Of a stretch of 20,554 bases of DNA, positions 11,201 to 19,327 are shown in pieces. The position numbers and the translations under genes were made by a program. The notes beneath the pieces were generated by a model. It did no database searches. It had not been told where the DNA came from and worked only from the letters and a program-made list of their open reading frames with translations. Position 1 is the first letter of the stretch; every line of letters starts with the position of its first letter. Origin of the DNA: Ettlia oleoabundans. Lineage: Eukaryota; Chlorophyta; Chlorophyceae; Chlamydomonadales. Where the stretch lies: the NCBI GenBank assembly GCA_019693395.1, contig JAAMXP010000070.1:1-20554 (forward strand). Direction: 5' to 3'.

Positions 11201-14200
11201 GGGGTGAGGCGACCGCTGCGCCGGACTGGCTCTGCTGCCTTCTCCCCCATCTCTGCTGCTGGCGCTGCCTCGGGCACTGCTGCGGAGGGAGTACACCGGC
11301 AGCTGCGGCGCACCGGCTCTGCTGCCTGCTGTGTCCCCTCCTGTTCTTCTGCTGCCCCTGCTTCAGCTGGAGCGGGAGCAAGGCGGGTGCTGCTGCGCCG
11401 TGGCGTGCGACCTCCCTTCTGCCAAATAGCGCCAGATGTATCTTGCTCTGTCTGCTCCTGCTGCGGCCTCTCCATGTCCTGTGGCGCATCAGCGGGGGTC
11501 CCAGCACCGGGCGTGCTGCGAGTGGCTGGCCTGCTTCGTACAGTGTTGGCGGGTCCAGCCTCCTGCTCCTCCCGCTGCTCCCCGCGCTGCTGCAAGTCAG
11601 CAAGGGGTGCGGCAGCGTGCGTGTGCCGAGTGGCAGGCCTGGCCCTCACAGACGTGCCCTCTGCAGCTGACTGCCCCTCCTGCTGCTGCCTCCGCGGCAG
11701 GTCAGCAGGAATAGCAGCGCCTGGTGTGCGGCGGGTGGCAGGTCTGCTCCTGGTAGGGACGTCGGCTTCCATTGCCTCCTGCTGTGGGCGCTCCTGCTGC
11801 TGTCCCTGGGGCGCGTCAGCTGGGGTGACAGCGGCGACTGATGCTCCCTTGCTCTGGCTCCTGGTGTTGCCCTTGCGGCTAGCTGTCCTTGGTTCAACTG
11901 CCGCCCCACAAGGCTCTGTTGCAGCAGCCACAGCCTCGCGGCTCTTGCTTCTACCCCTCCTTGGCTCTCCTGCTGCTACTGCACCACTCAGCTGGTCTGC
12001 AGCTCGAGCAGAGTTGCGAGTGACGCGTCCTGCGTCGGGCGCCTTGGCTGCCTCTGCCTGATCAACAATTTTGACCTCATTCGCTCCCGCCGCTGTCGCT
12101 GGTGCCTCTGCAGCTGTATTGGGAGCTGCTGCTGTGATGCCTAGGCCCCCAATCTCAGCTGCATCGCTTGCTGACTGTGGCGGCTCAGGCTGGGCCGGGC
12201 TGGTGGGCATATCCGCCGCGCCCATACCATCATCCCAGTCCATAGCGCCAATGCCACCTGTCAGCAGCTCCTCCTGCTGCAACCCAGCAGGGGCAGCTGA
12301 CGGGGCCACCGCTGTGGGCTCTCCGAGGAGCGGCAGGGAGGCTCCCGCCGCCGCAAGCGCTCCCAAGGAGACCGCAGCGTGCGCGCCACCGCCGTCGTGA
12401 GCAGCACGGCCCCTGGCCGTGCGTGTGGCCGCCACCAGCCATGTGGGGCCCTCTAGGGCTGGCAGACCTTCAGGGGAGCCCAGGGTGCTGCCTCCATCGA
12501 CGCCGTTGGGCTGCTGCGAGGGCAGGATTGTGCCGTTTGGTACTGCAGGCACACATGGAACGGAATGCGGAAGGACGTAAGCAGGACAGTTCCAGTTTTA
12601 TTAAAGCGTGTGTCTGGGTTTAGGCTAAGAAAGCACGGCAGGCGACACATAAGATTGTTTTATCGGTAATTGGTACTTTATTGGAGTCCTAACAATAAGC
12701 AAAAGCAGCTTGCAAATCGAAGTCTGGGCGACGGGCAGCAGTGACATGAGTTGCACAAGCATCTCTCACTTGAAAAGTCAAGGCGCGTGGATGGATTCCG
12801 CGCCAGCTCCCAATCTTCTTGCACTCTTGCAGCGGGCGCTGGCGGCAGCTTCGCGCGTACATCTGTGTCGGGGATCGCTTCGGTGCCTGTTGCGCTGCCT
12901 GGCTGGCCTGCTGGCTGGCCGGGAGGTAGCACGGAGGGCGGGATGGCATCGGGAGACACCACTGGCTGGCCAGAGATGAGGGATGGCTGCATGGCAGCCT
13001 CAAGCACCTGCTGCTGCTGTGCAGCATCTTGTGCTGCCGCTTCCAAAGCTGCAGCCCCTGCTGGCTGCCGCCGCTTGCGCAGCGCTTTGCCGCGACTGTC
13101 CGGCGTGGCAGCTACCCGTTTGTGGTGGTGCTGGGAAGGCTGCTGGGCGGGTGGGGCAGCCAATGCCAGGCCAGCTTGGGGCCTGCCAGCGGCGGCTGTG
13201 GCTGGTGCTGTGGCAGCTGGCCGGCTCCCGGCGTGCCCAACTGCAGCTGCCGCTGCCAACGGACCTGCCGCCCGAGGTCTACTGGTGGCCACGGTGTGCT
13301 GCAGCTTGGCTTTCTGGTTTGCCAGCTTTGTAGGCATTTTCAGACGCCGCACTTGGTTCTCGAGGAGATGCCAGTTGCTGTGCCTGCGACACTAAATTGC
13401 AACAACAACGCAAATGGGGCGAAAATCTAGCAACAGTGCACGGCAAGTAACACTGCAAATTGCCTGAAGCGCGTATCGTGTCCTTCCCCAGCACGTGCGG
13501 GAAGCGTGTGAGAATGGTTGTGTGGGCTCATCAACCCGAGTCTCATCAGCCATAGACGCAGCTATTGCGTAGCACCGCAGTGTTGGTCCCCTACTCCGCT
13601 GCAGCAAGTGTAAAGCATCGTTACCAAGCACCACATGTGCTGCCCAACCCACCTATGCTTGATGTGGTTTAATTGGAGCATAGTACCACTGCTGGTGGCA
13701 GTGCGGCCCGTGACGGCGGCTGCGGCGGCAGCTGCCCCTGACCGCGCCGCCGGCGCTGCATTGCCGGCGGTTGTGGCGCCGCTGGTGCCGCCCTGGATGC
13801 CGCTGTGGTCACCTGGTCGCAGGCAAAGCATGCAGGACGCATATGGGTGGGGGTAAGAGGCGACGAAGCACAATCAAGGAGTAGAGTGCACAGCCTTGAT
13901 GTTAAGGGGGAGAGAAGGGAAAGCCAGTTTGAGAGCAGACAGCAGAGGAATAGAATAGAGCGGTTGTATGATGGCAACAGTCATAGCTGAGCTGGCAGTA
14001 GGGTGGAACATGGTGGTACTCCCCTGGGCCGCACTTACCGCTCATGGCGCTGCTGCTGGGCCGAGCTGTGCCAGCTGAGGGGCGGGCGCTGACGGTGCCC
14101 TCCCTGCAATCGTAGAACAAGCCGGGGTTTATGGACTTATGTTAATGGACTAATGTAAATGGAAGATGAAAAGCAGAACCACAGTGGAGCTCAAGAAAAG

Positions 14201-17200
14201 AAATCATTCAATGCAATGTGATGCAAGCTTTGCTGTGTGTAGGAAAAATCTGTGTGCAGAGGCCTGGGGATGTCACCCGCCAAGTGCGACGGCAGCCGCA
14301 CCTGGCTGAGCCCTCGCGGGGTGCCCCTGCCCCCCTGCCCAGGTTGCTGGGCCTTGCCGCGCCCGCCATTGCGCCGCTCCTGCCGCCAGTCAACACGCTG
14401 CTGGTCTGGCGTTGGCCACGGTGCACATGAATGGGGCCAGAGCCAATGGGACCCCCGCTGCTGCAGCCGGGTGTCTCTCCAGACATCTCCAATTCAGCAT
14501 CCTGCACACTCAAACCCAGCACAAAACAAACGAGAGCACCAGTCAGCTTTGTCAAAAAGCAAGGGGTTCAGCAAATAGCAGGAAACACGCATCGTAGCAC
14601 TCGTGCGCTAGTGGCAAGGAACTCTGAACCATGATGTTTTGCTTAGCACAAACATACACAGCCGCTGCTATGATGACTAAGTTGATTGCTTGCCTTGTCG
14701 CGATGCTCTGCCATTAAGTTTTCAAACTCCAGGTCAAGCTCTTCATCCAAAAGATCCGCCTGAAGCTGCCGCATGTTCGCAGGAAAGCGGGTTCCTGCAG
14801 TATGGGAAAGGGGGTCGACCAGAACAAAGAGAGGGGATATTGGACGGGTCATCATCTACTACGAGTTTTATAGGAATTGCTGCGCGTAAGAAACACATGG
14901 CAGAAGGAAGGCGTCCCCAGAAAACCAAAACAGCCTCCAAACCGTCTGTCTGCAAGAAGTTGAGGAGGCATATTCACCAAAGGACTTCTTCACCACTTGC
15001 AGAAACACGTCATGCCCGGCCTCGGGGATGGGGTGAAGCGTGGCAGTTAAGCCCTGCATTCGCCAGTGAATGAAATATTTGACAAACAGGCCAAGGTGGC
15101 ACACAGAGATAATGCCCACTGCAAGGCAAGTGCAACCGCGCAATACATGGAGAAGTGCTTACATGGACACCGGCAGGCAGACAAGCAAGCGGCGAGGGGT
15201 CACAGGAAGACAGCCAACCCCGACCCAACGAGATTGGCCTGCTCACTTGCGGGCGACAGTGGAAAGCATCCCACCAGCAGCACTTCATATGTGCAGTACT
15301 GTACCTGCAACAGTGCGTAGATGTCATCATGTTGCTCCCCCGGCAGCTCCCCTCCCGGCTTGGCAGCTGCAGCGAGTGAGCAGCAAAAGAAAGAGGGCGA
15401 GATGGCGAGACCTCATAGCGTGCCATGCATGGAAACAGAAACACGGTGTAACAAACCGGGGCGGAGGGCTCGGGTTCAAGGATGCATGCAGCGCCAGGCG
15501 CAGGGTGCACCTTTTGGGGGACCTGTGAAGGCAATCAGGCACCACCCGCCAAGCATCTTGATTGATAAGTCTAATACATCCAGTGCAGGCTCCGCCTGCC
15601 TCACCATAGGCACAGATGCTGAGTCGCAGCAGGAGCTCAAGCAGCAGCCGGCGCGCCACCTGGCGCACGTCTGCCGGTTCCGCGGCCTCACTGTGCATCT
15701 GGCGCAGCTCGGCCACAGGTGTGGGGACACGCTGCAGCAGCAGCGCCCGCATGCCCTCAAGGGAGAGGTAGTCATGCTGAGCTGGCAGCTGCTGAGCTGG
15801 CGCGTGATGGCAGTTAGCGCCAGCTGCCGCCACGCCACGCCTGCTGGTCACTTCTTCCCCGACGGCGGGCACAGCAACGGCGGCGGCGGCGGCGCCGGTG
15901 CCACAAGCCTCCTGCTGGCCCTGCGGCAGGCCCTGCTGCTGCTGCCGATCGCGCTTGCTGCTGTAGCGAAGGATGGCGGAGAAGGTGGACTCCACCTGAC
16001 TGCGGATTTGCAGCAGCAGCTCTGCTGGAACGGGATGCTCCTCGGCGGCTGCCACGCTGGCCTTGAGCTCTGCAAGGCCCCTGCAGCCATTCATCCAGAT
16101 GCACAGCAGGCGGCAATCAAGGGGCTGTGAATCACATCAGACAAGAAACAAAGTTAGGGTATGATCGCTTTTTATATCGTGCGCAGCCAAGGGGTCTTGT
16201 AACCTCCACGTTCAACCACCACACCAGCTGCCATCACCCCGGGTGCACGATCGCCTTCTGACTCGGGAAAGCCAGCCAGGTCAGTCATGCAGCTTTCCGT
16301 CTTCCAGTTCCAACTCACCATTTGAGCTCAGCCACTGCCACATCAGGCGCAAGAGCATGACAGCTGGTGGCTTCATCCCCATCGTCAGCTGCAGCCCCAG
16401 AGACTGCTGCTGCTGCCGCAGCCAGCACGTGGTACTGATCGTCTGATGTGGCGGCGCCTGTGGGGGTTCCGCGCGTGGAGTTGGGCTGGGAGGCATTGCC
16501 CCTTCGCTCCTGCAATGCATGGGGGCCCAGCGCAAGAAATGGAAAGTGAGGGAATGAACGGCTTGTGCAGTGCGCGTTGCACAGTGCCATGAGCGCACAT
16601 ACAAGCCCTATCCAAACAGGCGCACGGCAGTGTTGGCTGAATGTGCCCCATAATAGCATGCCGTTTACTCTCTGGCTGGCCCCTTTGCCTGCTTACCTTA
16701 TCGGCTTGTATACGCCGCGACTTCTCCAGCAGGTTGGCGCCCTTGTTGGCTGCAGGAGCCACCGCGCGGCGGTGAGCCGCCGCCAGCACCCCTGCCTGCC
16801 GCTGCTTGGCCTGCTGGCGATGCTGTGCTCGAGCCCGACGCCGAGCCTCCTCCAACTCCCGCTCTGCAAACACAACAAGCAGACACAAAAGTCGAAAATC
16901 GCATCATGGCGAGGGATGACATGCAATGGCTCGTAAGTCAGGCTTAGTAAAGCCTACCTCTGCAACCCGGAAAAAAGTTGAAGCGCACAACAGCGAATAC
17001 TGCCAAACTATGACTGCGAGCCAGTAGGCTGATCTGTCGTGGGTGGCGACAGTCAGGCAGGCAAGGATGTTCAGCAGCTCGGTTTGCAGGGAAGGCAGCT
17101 AAGAAGCACATGACGACAGCCTCTTGTGTCGAGCAGTATTTGGGATGTGCTTCCTGATCCAGCAACCAGCTGCAGCAGCCAGGAACATACCATTGTGTCC

Positions 17201-18482
17201 CTCCAAGTTGGCTAGCAGCAGCTTCAGGTTCTCCAGGGCGTCCTCATCCGGGCCCACAGCTGCGGGCCAGCAATCTTCATCTGCCTCTGCCTCCCCATTC
17301 TGCTGCCCCTGTCCAAGCAGTCTGCTCTGATGGACCTCGGCCTGCTGCTGTGCGCGCGGCAGCGGCAGCGCCAAGCGGGCCGAAAACTCTTGCAGGCTGC
17401 AAGGGCCAGCCAACTCGGTCAGCAGGGCTGCCGCCGCGTGGCAGCACCGCTGGCGCATGGCGGCCTGAAGGGCAGGAAGCACTGCCAACTGTTCTGCATC
17501 CCTGTTCCTACTATCAGCGTCGCATCCATCAGCTGACACCCAGCACACCCGCAGGCTGCCGCTAGAGCACCGCTGCCAGAGCATAGCGGGTACGGCAGCC
17601 GCCAACAGCTGCTGGGCTAATGCCTCGGCCCGCGCTTGGGGCGTGCTGGGGGCAGCTGGTGCAAGGCTGGCAGCCGGCCTCAAGAACAGCTGAACCTGCT
17701 CAAGGCTGTTGAGCGCCGAACTGAACACAGCCAGCAGGCCTTCTGCCTTGCCGCTGCTCCCGTTGCCGCTGTCGGTCTCTGCCAACTCCTTGAGCTTCAG
17801 GAGGAAGCTGCTGCTGAGCGCGCTTTGAAGCACCTGAGACAGCGCCGTCGCAGGAGCCTCGCCGCCGCCCGCCTGGGCTGGGGCTGCCGCAGGCAGCGCT
17901 CCAGCTGGCTGGGAGCCGTCCTTTACAGCTGGCAGGCGGGTGACAGCTTCGATCAAGGCCAGCAGGTGGACCAGCTGTGAGCCACGGCAGTCGGTTTGCA
18001 TGGGTTCTTGGAAGGCGGCTGGCAGACCTGCATAGCAACACAGTCAGCTAAATGCATCAAGGTGGCAACCTGGGCATAACACACGGTGCTGTGTGTGTTT
18101 ATGCGGCTTACATGGCTGGGCTGCATTGCTGAAATGGAACCAGCAAGCACTGGCTGCGGCAATGCATGGGCAACCCCACACCACCCTGTCCCGAACCCAC
18201 TGCTGCAGAGCCTTGTTACAGCAGTGGCACAAACCACTTACGCAGGGTTTTTGCCGCCGAACACAGTTTGGGCTTCAGCAGCAGCTCTACACAGGCTGAG
18301 TCATACAGGGCATAGCCCCAGGTGATGCGCTGGCCGGCACCACCGCCACCCGCGCCGCCGTGCTGGTAGGCAGCCCACAGCCGCCCGATCGTCGTAGTGA
18401 GCTCCTGCAACACACTTTGCCGCTGCTCCTCGCCCGGCTGCCGCAGCAGGGCGAGGTCCAGCACCAAGAATACGCGCCGCAT
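5058..18482 (-). CDS. TICRR: Treslin/TICRR/Sld3-like replication initiation factor with a giant C-terminal extension
   Basis: Predicted nuclear factor that links CDK activity to Cdc45/helicase loading at replication origins. Eighteen exons join without a frame break: 18242-18482, 17191-18027, 16697-16863, 16319-16509, 15605-16080, 15305-15366, 14978-15053, 14694-14794, 14302-14501, 14039-14103, 13653-13812, 12770-13383, 10620-12542, 8597-10257, 7105-8407, 6859-6913, 5643-6641, 5058-5295. The sum is 3,123 codons including the TAA. The Met at 18482 is the first after an in-frame TGA and opens directly into a VWA/Ku-like strand. Family evidence: ITWGYALYDS (residues 53-62), LRVCWVSA (239-246), a Sld3/Treslin-type helical region (about 480-637) and KRVAATPDSRGK around T952, like the human T969 CDK site. 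Exons 13-18 are Ala/Gln-rich and much longer than expected. All junctions are GT-AG except one GC-AG. Weak points are the join between exons 12 and 13, the exon 4/5 acceptor and the exon 13 donor. Confidence 0.68.
5643..5885 (-). other. Non-repetitive C-terminal segment of the long gene, part 1
   Basis: After hundreds of low-complexity residues the frame changes to mixed composition: HPALRAAEAQVLAAIARLKQ, then IFPSSFRRKDPKYMPGLADV and LPVLEAHLVMDVEP. It continues through an in-phase intron into exon 18. The balanced hydrophobic pattern suggests a folded domain. I do not recognise the family. Confidence 0.55.
9541..9728 (-). repeat. Coding repeat, RRGRSAG units
   Basis: Three copies, at about 9541-9569, 9621-9660 and 9697-9728, encode LRRGRSAGHAE, ARRGRSAGPPQ and PRRGRSAGPAE. 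Related PRRGRSKS and PRRGRNA occur in exon 13. The RGR core is AT-hook-like but lacks the canonical Pro after it, so DNA binding is only a possibility. Confidence 0.7.
10696..10737 (-). other. CxxC-x6-CxxC motif at the end of exon 13
   Basis: The frame reads LFGCGRCPGSSYGCLSCRPR, with cysteines at residues 1666, 1669, 1676 and 1679 of the model, a candidate small zinc-binding knuckle. It lies in the last part of exon 13 and is retained only if the donor at 10619 is used. An alternative phase-compatible donor at 10802 would remove it. Confidence 0.45.
11101..11322 (-). repeat. Tandem coding repeat, PxRRSGRxTPSA units
   Basis: Three units at about 11101-11141, 11197-11237 and 11284-11322 are spaced by 85-100 bases. 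They encode PARRSGRRTPS, PVRRSGRLTPS and PVRRSCRCTPS, each after an Ala-Glu and followed by Ala-rich linker. A weaker fourth, GRTPRRSSTR, lies near 11404. Each unit offers a basic-flanked Thr-Pro, a potential proline-directed kinase site. Confidence 0.8.
11498..11762 (-). repeat. Tandem coding repeat, RxRPATRxTPxA units
   Basis: Three units at about 11498-11544, 11608-11654 and 11711-11762 are spaced by about 105 bases. They encode RSRPATRSTPGAG, RARPATRHTHAAA and RSRPATRRTPGAA, each followed by PLADLQ- or PADLPRR-like sequence and a Gln/Glu-rich linker. The middle copy has lost the Thr-Pro (THA). They lie N-terminal to the RRSGR repeats in the protein. Confidence 0.78.
13104..13106 (-). other. 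Candidate CDK/TopBP1-binding threonine (T952)
   Basis: The codon for Thr in KRVAATPDSRGKALRKRR. In human Treslin the equivalent context is KSVAETPVHKQISKR, where phospho-T969 binds the TopBP1 BRCT repeats. The V-A-x-T-P core, the following Lys and the basic tail agree. Phosphorylation is inferred from the family. Confidence 0.6.
14502..14693 (-). other. GC-AG intron between exons 8 and 9 of the Treslin-like gene
   Basis: The frame ends at AEHRDK and resumes at DAELEMSGE. The only donor near the end of similarity is AAG|GCAAGC, a typical GC-AG donor, with the acceptor TGTGCAG. Phase 0 is kept on both sides, and neither other frame of the downstream exon stays open. Confidence 0.6.
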
Positions 18483-19327
18483 TTCCCAGGGCTCTGAACT
18501 GCTGCTTGGTGACGCAGAGCAATTAATTCAGCATCAACAATACTGCATCGCGTGTCGCAAGGGTCGCCGCGCCCTCACAACCGAGCACAACACGGCCAGG
18601 GATTTGAAATGGGTGTGAAAGGAGGAGGCCGTCAAAGCCCGTCGGGTGCACGTGAGAATTGCGTGGGGTGCAGAGCGCCGCGCAGCTCCGCAACAACGCT
18701 TCAGGATGTTCGTCAAGTCATGTGTTGTTGCGTACTGCTTGTTGGTACCGCCTGCGACATGCAGCGGCCCTGCCGCAGAAGTTCCACCCATGGTCCTAAG
18801 GGGCATCCGTTGAAGCTTTCCTCTGCAACACTCTTGCCTGCCTCTCATCACTGTTTTCAGATAGCTCTGTGTACATGGGTGCAACATGCTGCCATTGATG
18901 AATCATTGCCTCTGCTGCTGTCCCATCCACAGTGCCCAGTGGGCATTCTGCTCAGCGCTGATGACTAATTTGTGACCCAACTTACTTAATATGTTGTCAA
19001 GAAAGTTTTACAAGAGAAGGAAGTACCATGCGACCTTGGCAAGGCAGTTACAAGCGCTCAAATACTGGCTGAAAGCCAAAGCCCCAACATGAAAGCAGAT
19101 GGGGAGGCACTATTTGTGCAAACGTCGTAGCGACAAACATGCGCTGCATGAAACTTGAAACAGCTTTGCCGGAAATGAAACTCCGCCTGAACACTTGGGC
19201 CCCCCACCGCCACCGTCACGCAAGGAGGCGCATGGGGTGCCACACTGCACACGCCACGAGGCACGTGTTCCAGTGCACATTATGGCGCTACTTGGCGAGG
19301 AGCTGACAAAGACGCCCCGTCTTCTCT
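18483..19327. other. Intergenic region: Treslin-like 5' flank and 3' UTR of the wall-type gene
   Basis: Both flanking genes are on the minus strand. The left half should carry the promoter and 5' UTR of the Treslin-like gene, and the right half the 3' UTR of the FN3-type gene. A 138-codon plus-strand frame at 18552-18968 has no recognisable protein and is treated as chance. No RNA gene or repeat was seen. Confidence 0.5.
19048..19052 (-). terminator. Candidate TGTAA poly(A) signal of the FN3-type gene
   Basis: TTACA on the plus strand reads TGTAA on the minus strand, about 275 bases past the stop at 19328. A second copy lies at 19008-19012. The position and the pair of copies fit an algal 3' end. 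Confidence 0.5.

Larger units (their letters stand above)
5058..12542 (-). other. Ala/Gln-rich C-terminal extension, exons 13-18, or a separate downstream gene
   Basis: Exons 13-15 are very long (about 641, 553 and 434 codons) and dominated by Ala, Gln, Glu, Pro and Arg. They contain nuclear-localisation-like clusters such as KRASKRRKV (10109-10135), SKSKKRGGGG across the exon 14/15 junction, and PSRKRRTPEW. The acceptor CCTGCAG before 12542 joins in phase to the GTGAGA donor after 12770. About 100 codons are open before the first in-frame Met (MDWDDG), so exon 13 does not look like a gene start. No TGTAA lies on the minus strand between 12543 and 12769. Against one gene: the exon-12 frame also runs to a TAA at 12678-12680 next to AATAAA, so exons 13-18 could be an independent transcription unit. 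No family was recognised for this part. Confidence 0.6.
12770..18482 (-). other. Treslin-like core, exons 1-12 (residues 1 to about 1063)
   Basis: Exons 1-2 code for the N-terminal domain: a hydrophobic first strand (VFLVLDLALL), ITWGYALYDS, then VQLFLRP and SLRVCWVSA, in the same order as in vertebrate Treslin. Exon 3 is Arg-rich and coiled (RELEEARRRARAQHRQQ). Exon 5 has ESTFSAILRY and MRALLLQRVPTPVAELR, ending in RLLLELLLRLSICAY. This parallels the Treslin segment SSLLKTSKSLRQNL...ECQLQVFLRLEMCL, the domain shared with yeast Sld3. Exons 7-8 (FLQVVKKSFGTRFPANMRQL, then DLLDEELDLEFENLM) match the helices that follow. Exons 9-11 are Gly/Ala/Ser-rich linker. Exon 12 holds LLENQVRRLKMPTKL, the T952 motif, the basic KALRKRR, and VVSP at about 43 residues further, comparable to the second human CDK site (S1001). 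Family alignment is from memory. Confidence 0.8.

Noticed and set aside
8577..12061. Long plus-strand open frames (up to 436 codons) opposite exons 13 and 14
   Set aside because: They mirror GCN-rich Ala/Gln codons of the minus-strand exons, read as Ala/Ser/Cys low complexity, and lack splice-supported extension or family motifs.
14218..14300. Extension of exon 9 through RCGCRRTWR to a later donor
   Set aside because: The donor GCCAG|GTGCGG at 14301 has better consensus and is the one that joins exon 10 in phase.
15054..15125. Earlier acceptor CCTTGCAG near 15126 for exon 7
   Set aside because: In the required phase it runs into a TAA before the conserved part. The acceptor ending at 15054 stays open.
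16081..16140. Alternative exon 5 acceptor at TTCACAG near 16123
   Set aside because: It has a better pyrimidine tract, but joining it to the exon 4 donor (phase 2) hits an early TGA. The acceptor at 16081-16083 keeps the frame.
18552..18968. 138-codon plus-strand frame upstream of the Treslin-like gene
   Set aside because: No recognisable motif, no coding bias, and it sits where promoter and 3' UTR sequence are expected.
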